Positions 33,687 through 42,821 of a stretch of DNA of 52,212 bases are shown one piece after another. Origin of the DNA: Myxococcota bacterium (GTDB taxonomy: Bacteria; Myxococcota_A; Polyangia; JAAYKL01). How positions within the stretch are numbered: position 1 is the stretch's first letter; every line of letters begins with the position of its first letter. Under the pieces are notes generated by a model, which was given only the letters and a program-made list of their open reading frames with translations, searched no databases and was not told the DNA's origin. Both the position numbers and the translations under genes were made by a program. The stretch is from contig JASJCT010000018.1 of the NCBI GenBank assembly GCA_030065855.1, positions 1 to 52,212 of the forward strand, given 5' to 3'.

Positions 33687-34483
33687 TGCACGCCACGCGT
33701 CATTTGATCATTTTTTTGATCGTTATCTGTTTCATAGCTGCGTGTGGTCCTGTGCCCCGCCCTAAAGGGGCCTATACCAGCGGCGCTGATATCCTGGGGG
33801 ATGTCCGCACGCGGCGGGACAAGGTCACGTCCTTTCGCATCACCGGGCGCGTGGACCACTTTGGCGAGGATCATCGCGTGCAAGGCAAGGTATACCTATT
33901 TGCCGAGCTGCCCCAGCGGTTGCGGATCGAACTCGTCTCCCCATTTGGCAATGCCCTGACCGTGCTCACCGTCGATAAAGGCCGCTTTGCGCTGAACGAT
34001 CTCAGGGAAGGTCGCTTTCTCACCGGACCGGCCGAGCCGTGCAATATCGCCCGGCTCGTGCGCATCCCCCTGCCTCCAGACGATGTGATGCGCGTGCTCA
34101 TCGGGCATACGCCGATCATCGAGGGAGATCCAGCCGTGCGCTGGGATACCAAGGGGGTTTATCGCGTTGACATCGTATCTGGAGATCAGACACAGAGATT
34201 GGAGATAGGACCGGATAAGGGCGTGCTGCCGCTCCTGGCTTCCTCCTTATCTGACAGGGATGGTACCGTTTTTACCATTGGGTCGGCAAAATGGAGAGTG
34301 ATCGATGGGGTGGGGTTCCCCCACGAAATTCGAGTAAAGATGCCCCGCCATGAAGCCGATCTATTGCTGCGCTACGACGAGGGGGGGGTCGAGTTGAACG
34401 TACCCCTGCCCGATGATGCGTGGCAACAGACCCCTCCCCCGGGTATCGAACCAGAACAAGTGCACTGCGACGATCGCGTTTAA
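33686..34483 (+). CDS. Lipoprotein, LolB/DUF4292-like
   Basis: The signal ends in the lipobox CFIAACG. The mature part (about 240 residues) reads as an incomplete beta-barrel sheet: FRITGRVDHFGEDHRVQGKV, then LRIELVSPFGNALTVL. This resembles the LolA/LolB-like fold of DUF4292 proteins, which bind lipids or lipoproteins at the outer membrane. The specific role is inferred. The start is ATG 33686 (or GTG 33683) at the recR stop, so it is probably translated with recR. It ends eight bases from the convergent srkA stop. Confidence 0.72.
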   Translation: MHATRHLIIFLIVICFIAACGPVPRPKGAYTSGADILGDVRTRRDKVTSFRITGRVDHFGEDHRVQGKVYLFAELPQRLRIELVSPFGNALTVLTVDKGRFALNDLREGRFLTGPAEPCNIARLVRIPLPPDDVMRVLIGHTPIIEGDPAVRWDTKGVYRVDIVSGDQTQRLEIGPDKGVLPLLASSLSDRDGTVFTIGSAKWRVIDGVGFPHEIRVKMPRHEADLLLRYDEGGVELNVPLPDDAWQQTPPPGIEPEQVHCDDRV

Positions 34484-34491
34484 CCTAGGTT

Positions 34492-35481
34492 TTATCCCCA
34501 CTGCCAGTTCGACTCCATGATGCGGCCGAGTTGTTCCCGCAGGTCTCCGATCTCCTTTTGCCAGTACTGCAGCGATCCGAAATAATCAAAGGTTCGCTTA
34601 AAGATTGGATCGTGCCACCGCCGTGCGATCCAGGCGGTGTAGTGAATGAAGCGCAGGGCGCGCAGGGGCTCGATCAGCCTTAGCCAGGCCGGGTCAAAGC
34701 GCCTGAACTGGGTGTAGGCGTCGATGAGGGTCTCCCGCTGCTGCTGGCCGTAGCTGTCAAAGCTGGGCACGAGCATCCAGATGTCCTGGACTGCCGGGCC
34801 CACCACCATGTCGTCGAAGTCGAGGAAGGTCGGCCCCTGGGGGGTCCAGATCAGGTTGCCCATGTGGCAATCCCCGTGGATGCGGTGCATGGGTACCCCT
34901 TGGAACATGGGGGTCATCAGCTCGATCAGCTTATGAACCGTGTCAGCGTAGATCTCCTTTGCCGCTTCGTGGATGACGTTGCTGTCCAGCAAGTAGGAGA
35001 GGTTCTCCTGGCCATAGGTCCTGGGGTCCAAGCGCAGCCGGTGCGCAGTGTCCCGGTTGGCCCCGATGTTGTGGATGCGCCCTATCAGGCGCCCGATTAC
35101 CCGTACCTGCTCATCGTCGAATTCTTCTGGTGAGCGACCGCCGACCCGCGGGAAGATGGCATACCGTATCCCCTCCATCTCCCCCACGGTGCTGCCTGGC
35201 GCCAGCTCCACCGGACAGGCCACCGGGATCTCAACATCTTGCAGCTCGAACAGAAATTCGTGCTCGGCCAGAATGGTCTCCAGGGACCAGCGTCCTGGCC
35301 GGTAGAACTTGCCCACCACCCATGACGAATCGTCCAGCTCGAGCTGGTATACCCGGTTCTCATAGCTATTGAGGACAATAAACCGACCGGTGCAGCGGCG
35401 GCCGTCAGATTCTACCGCATCGAGCACGTGCTCGGGCGTGAGCTGATTAAACAAGCCCGCTAAGGGATGGTCTTCCATCAT
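34492..35481 (-). CDS. srkA: Stress response Ser/Thr kinase SrkA (YihE family)
   Basis: This aminoglycoside-phosphotransferase-fold kinase phosphorylates Ser/Thr residues and is linked with survival under envelope stress in E. coli. LNSYENRVYQLELDD and KFYRPGRWSLETILAEH match the E. coli protein closely. The catalytic loop is HGDCHMGNLIW and the metal motif is LDFDDMVVGPAVQD. EPLRALRFIHYTAWIARRW is also conserved. ATG 35481 has GGAG upstream; a GTG at 35520 adds 13 residues and is possible. The gene is divergent from the CHAT operon. Confidence 0.93.
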   Translation of the reverse strand: MMEDHPLAGLFNQLTPEHVLDAVESDGRRCTGRFIVLNSYENRVYQLELDDSSWVVGKFYRPGRWSLETILAEHEFLFELQDVEIPVACPVELAPGSTVGEMEGIRYAIFPRVGGRSPEEFDDEQVRVIGRLIGRIHNIGANRDTAHRLRLDPRTYGQENLSYLLDSNVIHEAAKEIYADTVHKLIELMTPMFQGVPMHRIHGDCHMGNLIWTPQGPTFLDFDDMVVGPAVQDIWMLVPSFDSYGQQQRETLIDAYTQFRRFDPAWLRLIEPLRALRFIHYTAWIARRWHDPIFKRTFDYFGSLQYWQKEIGDLREQLGRIMESNWQWG

Positions 35482-35537
35482 CTCCAGCACTCCATGGATG
35501 CCTTTTACTCTCGAATTCACGATGGGGCCACTCCAAA

Positions 35538-35566
35538 TTGACTAATAAATTGATTTTGCCTACCCT
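35538..35566 (+). promoter_or_regulatory. Putative promoter of the CHAT operon
   Basis: TTGACT (35538-35543) is followed after 17 bases by TACCCT (35561-35566), 56 bases before the CHAT gene start. No inverted repeat that would suggest an operator is seen in the leader. Confidence 0.5.
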
Positions 35567-35622
35567 GGCATTTCGGATCAAAGATAGCAACAGGGGACTG
35601 AGCAAAGTTAAAGGCGCAGTGA

Positions 35623-38600
35623 ATGAAACAGGAGTGGATCTTACGGTTTTGGGTCTCAGACAGTGGCATTGTTACAGGACAGCTCAAAGCAGACGATGTA
35701 AATATTGGCCTCAATTCCGCAGACCTTGCCGCGTTTCAACAGGAACAACAACGCGTTCTGGATCGATTCGAGAACCTGCGTAACCAGTTGCCCTTTGAGC
35801 CCAGCGCGACCGTTCCCGATTTACGAGCTGATGCACATCAAGTGGGCGCTGCACTGGGACGTACTTTCATCGGCGTGACCGCTTCTGGGCAGTTGCGCCG
35901 GTTGCGATCAGCTGAAACCCGCCTGGTCCTGTTGGCTGACGACGATGCGCTACACGCCCTTCCCTGGGAACTGTTGATTCTGGTGGGGGATCACCTCCCC
36001 CTGGCCGCCAAAGAGGGGATAGAATGGGTGCGGCGAACAGACCAGAGGCCTGGGTTTCGCCTATGGGACGCACCTCGCCCGCCCCTGCGCATTGCCTTTG
36101 CTGTATCCAGTCCTGAGGAGCGTCTTGGAGAACGACCCGAGCATCGATTGGATTACGAAAACGAACTAAAGCTCATTGCCAATGCAATTTACAGTACGCC
36201 AATTTCCGGAATGCAGATACCGCTGAACCGCAGGCCCCGATTGTACGAGACAGTTGCTGGAAGCCCGGCGGCAATTGGCGGCACGGTCTTGGATTTTCAT
36301 ACCCAAGTGCTGCATCTGACCGGCCACGGCAAGGGCGGCTATTTGATCGTAGAGGATGAGGACGGGCGTCCGCTCCAACTAACCGGAGAACAATTATTTG
36401 AGCAAACCCGGTTATCAGAGGCAGCGGATTTGCGCCTGGTCTACCTCTCCCAGTGCGAGAGCGCCAAGCAGAGAACCGACCCCCACACCATGCGCAGTGC
36501 TGCCATGGGCCTGGCGCGACGTCTGCCACTGGTTATCGGACTACAGTGGCCAATGGGGGTGGCAGCAGCTACCTATCTCGCGGCCCAGTTTTACGGATTG
36601 CTCGCCCAGGATGCAAGGGATCCAGTAACCGCGTTTTGCCAGGCTCGTCGTGCCTTATACCAGTGGTCTCAGTCTCCCCAAAACAGGGCCAGCACTGGTG
36701 CGGAATGGGCCACGCCGATCCTGTTTTGCGCACCGGATCCCCCTTTGATGTTGGCAGATCCGCAGGGAGATACATTTGATCCAACCCGGGGCGGCCAGGT
36801 ACTGCCCCAGGCCTGGCACGGGACATTGCCCACAGGCGAGTTCGTGGGTCGACGATCCGCCCTGCGCCGTCTGCTGCAGGACCTCCGCTCAGGGGAAGCA
36901 GCGGCGGTTGTGCTCCAAGGACCCGCTGGCATGGGCAAGAGCACCTTGGCCGCCCAAGCCACGCGTATTTTGTCCCACCGCGGTTTCTACATCGCGGTCT
37001 GCTTTGGCCAGGTCACCCCAGGCCGCATCTGGTCCACTGTGTTGCAGCTAGTGGAGCAGGCGTGTCTCAACGATACCCGATTGGACCAGGTGGGCGCGCC
37101 AGCAGACCAAATCATGGCCAAAGTGGGCGCACTCCAGGACAGAGTAAAGGACGCCGTTCCTCGACTGGCCGCCTTAAACGAACTACTGCAAGATCACTGC
37201 AATATCATTGTGGTGTTGGACGATTTTGAGCAAAATCAGGATCAGAACCCGCCACACGCCATTGGCGATCCTGAGCTACAAGCAGCCCTAACCGCACTTT
37301 GCTCAGGAACGACCGATGAGCGGGGAGCGTCTGGTATTCAACTGCTGCTCACTACTCGCTACCGCGTGCCGAACCTGGCTGCTACCCATCTGGAGCTGTC
37401 CCCGTTTCAACCCGGCGAATGGCTCTGCCTGGTCGATCGAATGGAGCGGCGCTTTGACTGCCAGTTACCCAACGCCCAAGTCGGCCAGGAGATCTACGCC
37501 CATTTTGCCGGTTTGCCGCGGCTGTTGGAGCTCTTTTTTGCGGTCTACTCGGGCAAGCTGGAGTCCGAGGTAAAGGGCAAGGCCCGGGCAGTGAGAGATT
37601 ACCTCAAAAAGCTCTCTTCCCCACCGCCAGGGGATACCACACAGGCCCGCAAAGCAGCGTACGAAGCCCAGGCCCAGGACGCCCTAATTGCGGATCTGCT
37701 TCAGATATTGGCTGACAAGCCCCAGGGACCGGAAGCAGTCCAATGGCTGACCCGGATCGCCGCATATACCCTGCCGGTGGTAGAAGACGGCCTGAAGGTC
37801 ATGATACCCACTGTAGATCAAGAAGCACCAGCCCTGCGCCCCTATCAAATTCAACAGCGTCTCGATCAGTGGACCAAACAGGCCGTACAGCTCGGGTTGC
37901 TCCTCAAGGGGCAGCGGCGCGTGGACAAGCCGGGACAGCTCGTGGAAGTGGAAGCCTGGTACCAACTTCACCCAGCCCTCAGGCCCTTGTTAGAGAAACA
38001 ATACGCCCTGGAGCCGTCACCTATGCTGGCAGGCCGCGCTGCAGGATACTACCGCTATCGCCACGAGACAGGACAACTCTATACCGAGCAGGAGCTGCTG
38101 GCATGGCGGGCGCACGCCCTGGCCAGTGACAGACCTGACCAGGCTTATCCACCCACCGGGATTGTGGCAGGTTTTTTTGAACACTTTGGCCGTTGGGGCG
38201 AGGCAATTGCCCTACTCGAAGAGGTGGTCGGTCCGGAATATCCCGAAACTGATCAAAAACAGCAAGTAAAGGCAGCATTGGGTCGACTGCTATACCACAC
38301 GGGACGCGCCCAAGAGGCATTTGCTCATTTGGAAGCGGCAGAGGCCGATACAGCAAAGAGCAAAGATCGGTCATGGTTGAGATCCCTTATCTGTCACGAA
38401 TTGGCAAGCTTGGAGAAACATCGAGGCAACTACGACCGAGCTACTGAACTCCTAAACGAATCCCTCGAAATTAAAGCGACCCTGGGCGACCGACAGGGCG
38501 TGTCTGCATCGCTACACGAGCTAGCTATTATCGAGACCAATCGAGGGAACTACGACCGAGCTACCGAGCTCCTAAACGAGTCTCTCGAGATCAAAGTGGC

Positions 38601-39399
38601 CCTGGGCGACCGACAGGGCACGGCCGCATCTCTATACCAGCTAGCCTTTGTCGAGGCCAAGCGAGGGAACTACGACCGAGCTACTGAACTCCTAAACGCT
38701 TGTCTCGAAATTGACAAAACCCTTGGCAATCGACCCGGGATAGCTATGTCGAGCTACATGTTGGCCCAAATATTGCTCATCCAGGGCAGGGTTGAACCTG
38801 GGTTGAAAATGCTCGACCAGGCCCAATCCGAGTTCAGTGCCGCTGGCGATGCCAAGGGTGAAGCAATGGTGCTTAAGGCACGCGCTGAGTTGAACCAGAT
38901 GGTAAACTCTGACGCGGCCGAGGCAAAAAAGAACCGCGATCGCTCAAAGGAGTCAGCCGGGGATGCCTTTGTCTCCCAGATTGCCGGCTTGTTAAATGGA
39001 GATGCCAGGGATGCTCGCATTGCCGAGGAAAACTGGGTCTCAATGTCTGAAGCATGGGGTCGCTCTCAACTGCAACAGCTGGCTCAGGCTGTGCCCAAGG
39101 CTGGGGCGCGGGATCGCATCTCCATGATGTATGCCTTGTGCACTGGCTTGACCCTGCAGGGTTCCCAAGTAGACCAGTCAGTCATTCGGCAAACCATTGT
39201 CGATAGCGCAAGCGAGCTGCTCCAATCCGAATTGGACCCTGACGATATGCTGGTCCTGCTAGATGGATTGGCTCGCGCAGCATTGGATTTGGCTGCCACA
39301 GACAACACGTGGCTGCTGGACTTGCTGCGGCCATATCGGGATCTATTGTCCCAGTTCAACCAGTCCTCAGCCATTAGGATCATCGCAGCCAGCTTGTAG
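35623..39399 (+). CDS. CHAT protease - STAND NTPase - TPR protein
   Basis: A three-part protein of 1258 residues. The CHAT (caspase-like) domain spans about 30-370; its dyad is H235 in HLTGHGKGG and C278 in VYLSQCESA, and PLVIGLQWPMG and ATPILFCAPD close the fold. A STAND-type NTPase follows: FVGRRSALRRLL, Walker A GPAGMGKS at 433-440, Walker B VVLDDFEQ around 530 and LLLTTRYRVP near 575. TPRs occupy about 900-1060, three being nearly identical. The last 200 residues are helical. In this architecture the TPRs usually sense a trigger, the NTPase oligomerises and the protease cuts a partner. It is followed after eight bases by a ParA-like gene. The trigger and substrate are unknown. Confidence 0.88.
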   Translation: MKQEWILRFWVSDSGIVTGQLKADDVNIGLNSADLAAFQQEQQRVLDRFENLRNQLPFEPSATVPDLRADAHQVGAALGRTFIGVTASGQLRRLRSAETRLVLLADDDALHALPWELLILVGDHLPLAAKEGIEWVRRTDQRPGFRLWDAPRPPLRIAFAVSSPEERLGERPEHRLDYENELKLIANAIYSTPISGMQIPLNRRPRLYETVAGSPAAIGGTVLDFHTQVLHLTGHGKGGYLIVEDEDGRPLQLTGEQLFEQTRLSEAADLRLVYLSQCESAKQRTDPHTMRSAAMGLARRLPLVIGLQWPMGVAAATYLAAQFYGLLAQDARDPVTAFCQARRALYQWSQSPQNRASTGAEWATPILFCAPDPPLMLADPQGDTFDPTRGGQVLPQAWHGTLPTGEFVGRRSALRRLLQDLRSGEAAAVVLQGPAGMGKSTLAAQATRILSHRGFYIAVCFGQVTPGRIWSTVLQLVEQACLNDTRLDQVGAPADQIMAKVGALQDRVKDAVPRLAALNELLQDHCNIIVVLDDFEQNQDQNPPHAIGDPELQAALTALCSGTTDERGASGIQLLLTTRYRVPNLAATHLELSPFQPGEWLCLVDRMERRFDCQLPNAQVGQEIYAHFAGLPRLLELFFAVYSGKLESEVKGKARAVRDYLKKLSSPPPGDTTQARKAAYEAQAQDALIADLLQILADKPQGPEAVQWLTRIAAYTLPVVEDGLKVMIPTVDQEAPALRPYQIQQRLDQWTKQAVQLGLLLKGQRRVDKPGQLVEVEAWYQLHPALRPLLEKQYALEPSPMLAGRAAGYYRYRHETGQLYTEQELLAWRAHALASDRPDQAYPPTGIVAGFFEHFGRWGEAIALLEEVVGPEYPETDQKQQVKAALGRLLYHTGRAQEAFAHLEAAEADTAKSKDRSWLRSLICHELASLEKHRGNYDRATELLNESLEIKATLGDRQGVSASLHELAIIETNRGNYDRATELLNESLEIKVALGDRQGTAASLYQLAFVEAKRGNYDRATELLNACLEIDKTLGNRPGIAMSSYMLAQILLIQGRVEPGLKMLDQAQSEFSAAGDAKGEAMVLKARAELNQMVNSDAAEAKKNRDRSKESAGDAFVSQIAGLLNGDARDARIAEENWVSMSEAWGRSQLQQLAQAVPKAGARDRISMMYALCTGLTLQGSQVDQSVIRQTIVDSASELLQSELDPDDMLVLLDGLARAALDLAATDNTWLLDLLRPYRDLLSQFNQSSAIRIIAASL
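38397..38756 (+). repeat. Three 120-bp tandem repeats encoding TPRs
   Basis: Three units of exactly 120 bp, anchored by the shared stretch starting at 38421, 38541 and 38661, encode near-identical 40-residue repeats containing RGNYDRATELLN. Nucleotide identity is high even at silent positions between units one and two, indicating recent expansion rather than ancient divergence. Confidence 0.85.
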
Positions 39400-39407
39400 G
39401 AGAATCA

Positions 39408-40535
39408 ATGCCAGATCCGCGATTCATTGTTTGTGTCAATTCCCGTAAGGGCGGGGTGGGTAAAACCACCTTGGCCTTGGCCATGGCTGCAGAGGTCCTC
39501 AGGGCTGAGTCCAATCCCAACGCAGATCCACCAGCCGTGCTGATCGATGCCGATCTATTCGGCACTGAGCTGACCGATGCCCTGCTGCCGTTCGATGACT
39601 TTCGAACCCCTAAGCAATGGGACCTGGGCTTGGCCGATATTTTGGTGCAATCCACTGGCGGGGATCAGACGGTTCGAGATCATCTGCGCCAATGCCTCGA
39701 AAATGTAAAGTCAAACGGGTCGGGACTGCCCCTGATTCCCCTGTTCGACAACAGCCCCAAGCTGCTGGTTATCCCGAGCCTGCGCTGGCGTGTGCCTCAA
39801 CAGCGCCGCACTGCCCTGAGCGGGCTTGACAATCGAAACGATCCCATGGGTACCGCGCCTAGTAGCCGGCTCGATCTGGCCCTGATCGCAGAGTCGTTTG
39901 GTCGGTTTCAATTGGAGATGCGCTTGACCGCGTTGGTCGATGCAGTGATCTCCACCTTCAGCCCAAAGATCATTGTCATCGACCACGCACCGTTCCACCT
40001 GCCGTTGTCCCATACCTCGCGCAAGTGGCAGGATCCCAAAGACCTGGCCGGCTTGCTCAGTTGCGATAGGGATGTACCTGAGTGGCAGCCCTATTGGGTG
40101 CGCCGGGTAGAGATCGTTGGCCCTGAGCAACAGGCCTTGGAGGCCCTTTTGCCCGATATCCTCGACACCACGGCGCGAACCAAGGCCCATCAGGCCGGGC
40201 AGCGCTGGGTGCTCAACCGGGATGTGCATCTGCCAGCAGGATCTGGGATCGAGAAGTGCAACACCTACAAATTATTCCCTCGGTATAGGGGGCCGCTAGA
40301 GACCATTGGTCATGTCACGGTCAGCCCCAACCTATTTGCCGGGGCCCATAACCGCAATGTGGTGGGCATTGTTGGCGGCGAGCTTGAAGCAATCAGATCT
40401 GCCCTCTCTTACACTGAGCTCTTTTCCCTGGCCCTGGCGCAAGGCGATCTCAAAGTGAACATCCTTAAAAATGATACGAATACCCCTGGCCACAAGGCGT
40501 TTGACCCTGTTGAGTGGAAGGAGTTTCTCCGATGA
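39408..40535 (+). CDS. ParA/MinD-like ATPase
   Basis: This is a 375-residue P-loop ATPase of the SIMIBI class. The deviant Walker A motif, SRKGGVGKTTLA, has the signature lysine (K14) and the P-loop lysine (K19). A DADLFGTE switch-like motif follows, and IIVIDHAPF is the Walker B region. Such ATPases dimerise on ATP and position cargo or act as switches. An insertion (residues about 90-165) and the C-terminal part are not typical of partition ParA, and there is no parB or parS nearby. AGGAG precedes the ATG. It overlaps the HD gene by four bases. I infer that it works with the CHAT and HD proteins. Confidence 0.85.
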   Translation: MPDPRFIVCVNSRKGGVGKTTLALAMAAEVLRAESNPNADPPAVLIDADLFGTELTDALLPFDDFRTPKQWDLGLADILVQSTGGDQTVRDHLRQCLENVKSNGSGLPLIPLFDNSPKLLVIPSLRWRVPQQRRTALSGLDNRNDPMGTAPSSRLDLALIAESFGRFQLEMRLTALVDAVISTFSPKIIVIDHAPFHLPLSHTSRKWQDPKDLAGLLSCDRDVPEWQPYWVRRVEIVGPEQQALEALLPDILDTTARTKAHQAGQRWVLNRDVHLPAGSGIEKCNTYKLFPRYRGPLETIGHVTVSPNLFAGAHNRNVVGIVGGELEAIRSALSYTELFSLALAQGDLKVNILKNDTNTPGHKAFDPVEWKEFLR

Positions 40536-42202
40536 CGCCAACTCCACCCCAACGGGCCATCCTCACGGACGGTGATTTACACGCGTACCTCCTGGGTCCA
40601 GCTGTGGGCCAGACCATGGCCTATCTGCAACAGCTCATAGGCACCTTATTGACCCGTGACGCGCGCTGGAACGCGGCCGCGCTGCTCGCCGAGCGCTGTC
40701 GTCAGCAACGGGTCGACTGGCAAGAAGAGGTGCGCAATGCATTTAACATCTGTCCCCACAACCTGGCCGAGCGATTTGTCGAATCGGTGTTGGCTTACCG
40801 CACCTTAGGCAGTCTCTTTTTGCCGGACCTCGTCCCCCTTGCTTTGATACTGTTGCGCACAGATCTAAAATCCTATTTCACCCCCCAGGCCCATCCCTAT
40901 CGGGATCACCTGGCCCACCAAATTCGAGTGGCCGCACTGGCCCATTTGTTACTCTCAAAAGAAAGTATCCACCTTCCCCGCTGGCAAATGTTTGTGCAAC
41001 AGCGCATTGAGCAGTGGCACAACACGCGGGAATGGGCCCTATTGGTCCAGCACCTGACCCGCCTGGGGTGGATTTCTGCGTTGCCTACGACAGCTGAACA
41101 AAAAAGATCGTTGCTTTCTGCTGCAGCACTGCTCGCCGGGTTGGTGCACGATTTGGGGTATGCCCTGAAGTACGAGGTATCCCACGGATCCAATCCAGCC
41201 ACTGCTTTTGAGCGGTTCGGCATTTTCCCGGCCCAGGCAGAGCATGGCATTGATCCCCCCTGTGCCCCTATCACCGACCTGTTCCACACCTTTTGGTCCG
41301 ATGCTGGACCAGGTCGCCGTTTTGCCACTTTTAGAGAATATGTTCGCACCCATCCCACATCGCCCCACAGCTTGGCCGGCGCGCTCTGGTTGGCTTACCT
41401 GCCAGAACGGCTGAGGCGAAGTGGTCTGTTTTGCCTGCCGGACGATAGCGATTCAACTCTGAGGACCCACTGGGGCAGGCTCGAGTTGGTGTGCCAGCTG
41501 GCCGCCTTGATGGCCCTGGCCCACGATTTCCCAGTCGACTCAACCAAAAAGCAGGGAGAACAGGGATTCAATCTCTCTGGTTTAGCCCCAGAGCAGACAT
41601 TGGTAGACGCCTATCCAGGATGCGCCCTGTTCACCCTGGCCGACGTGTTGCACGAATTTGGTAGACCGTTTGTGTTTACAGGGCCGACCGGTCTGGTGGT
41701 GCGCGCCCCTATTTTGGGTATCGACCTCATCGATCCAGACGAGTGGAGTGGTGCAGGCAAGCTCAGAAAAAGGAACGCATGGCGCAACAAGGGACTGATG
41801 ACAAAGGCGCAATGGGATCGCTCGGAAAAGGGCGAGCGGATAGAGCTATTCTGGGTCATGGCACAGGGAGCCGTGGCTGGAGATAATCAATTTCCACCGC
41901 CCCCTGCGTGGCGCGATACTCCCCACAGCAGCTTTGATTACCGCTTGGTGGCCCAGGACGTGCCGAGCCGGTTAGAGGCGTGGGGATTTGACGCTATTTT
42001 TTGTCAGCGCGATGTCAAATCCGTAAAGCAAGCCGAGGATGACCGCGCCATCACCAGCAGAATGATCAACGGGAAGCATAGTCTGGACGCGTCCCCTAGT
42101 GTGCCCCCAGCAGCTGGTGGACTTGCTATTTATCCTTTAAGTACGTATGATTATAGCTGTAGGCCGGTGCGACAACGGCTCCTGCTTGGAGGCCTTCAGT
42201 GA
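40532..42202 (+). CDS. HD-domain protein of the CHAT operon
   Basis: This 556-residue protein has an HD phosphohydrolase-like core: histidines H126 and H129 in YRDHLAHQIRV, the HD pair H206-D207 in GLVHDLGYALKYE, and H331-D332 in ALAHDFPVD. Such domains hydrolyse nucleotides or cyclic dinucleotides using metals. The N-terminal 100 residues and the last 150 (with RRNAW-like basic and aromatic stretches) are unrecognised. The start is ATG 40532, behind GGAAGGAG and overlapping the ParA-like stop. It ends with a four-base overlap with the next gene. Possible roles: a nucleotide-depleting effector, or a target of the CHAT protease. Confidence 0.8.
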   Translation: MTPTPPQRAILTDGDLHAYLLGPAVGQTMAYLQQLIGTLLTRDARWNAAALLAERCRQQRVDWQEEVRNAFNICPHNLAERFVESVLAYRTLGSLFLPDLVPLALILLRTDLKSYFTPQAHPYRDHLAHQIRVAALAHLLLSKESIHLPRWQMFVQQRIEQWHNTREWALLVQHLTRLGWISALPTTAEQKRSLLSAAALLAGLVHDLGYALKYEVSHGSNPATAFERFGIFPAQAEHGIDPPCAPITDLFHTFWSDAGPGRRFATFREYVRTHPTSPHSLAGALWLAYLPERLRRSGLFCLPDDSDSTLRTHWGRLELVCQLAALMALAHDFPVDSTKKQGEQGFNLSGLAPEQTLVDAYPGCALFTLADVLHEFGRPFVFTGPTGLVVRAPILGIDLIDPDEWSGAGKLRKRNAWRNKGLMTKAQWDRSEKGERIELFWVMAQGAVAGDNQFPPPPAWRDTPHSSFDYRLVAQDVPSRLEAWGFDAIFCQRDVKSVKQAEDDRAITSRMINGKHSLDASPSVPPAAGGLAIYPLSTYDYSCRPVRQRLLLGGLQ

Positions 42203-42732
42203 CTGAAATCAAGTCACACTTAGACAAAGAGCACGACGACCTGAGCGTGCTGCTCAGGCTCGAAGGCGACGTGTGCGGTCACGACATCGACGTTCGGGTG
42301 AGTCTGGAGGGCGACGATAGCCAGGTGATAAGTGACGCGATCGACGCGGGCCAAAGTGAGGCCCTGCTGCAGAGATATTGCCCTTTTTGTGACAAAGTTC
42401 ATGGATTTCGTTTTCCCATAGATATAAAGCAAGCCCAGCGTTACACTGGTAGACAGATTGCCCAACACCAACAGACCGTTCAGTTGTTGGTGGAAAACGG
42501 CCAACTGATTTCACCTGAAGAGCGGGCCTATCGCTTTTGGGAAGCCGCGCGCAGCCAGGTGGAGGCCGATCCAGATCAGGCGGTCGTGGCACTCAGAAAC
42601 GCAGCTGATATGTTCGAGAGGCGGGGATTGATCTTACCTAAATTACAGACCTTGACCGAACTGGCGGATTTACTAGAAAACGTCGGCCGCGCAAGCGAGG
42701 CCCTAAAAATCCGCTCCCTCATTCCCTTTTAG
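42199..42732 (+). CDS. Small cysteine-containing protein ending the CHAT operon
   Basis: I do not recognise a family for these 177 residues. Cysteines near residue 26 (DVCGHD) and in RYCPFCDKVHGF could form a zinc knuckle. The C-terminal 70 residues are helical with a TPR-like flavour (QAVVALRNAADMFERRGL, then ELADLLENVGRASEALKI). The GTG start overlaps the HD gene stop, so it is tightly coupled. It might be an adaptor linking the CHAT-TPR protein with its partner, or the protease substrate; both are guesses from position and size. Confidence 0.75.
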   Translation: MTEIKSHLDKEHDDLSVLLRLEGDVCGHDIDVRVSLEGDDSQVISDAIDAGQSEALLQRYCPFCDKVHGFRFPIDIKQAQRYTGRQIAQHQQTVQLLVENGQLISPEERAYRFWEAARSQVEADPDQAVVALRNAADMFERRGLILPKLQTLTELADLLENVGRASEALKIRSLIPF

Positions 42733-42821
42733 AGCAAATCTGGTGGGACAGATATGCTTAGGTTGCCTCAGGGCCACTCACTTCAACGTATGAAGCGTGT
42801 TTGATTTTCTCACAAATGATC

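Noticed and set aside
39408..40535. Chromosome or plasmid partition locus
   Set aside because: The ParA-like gene has no parB or parS-like repeats nearby and is coupled to the CHAT and HD genes instead.
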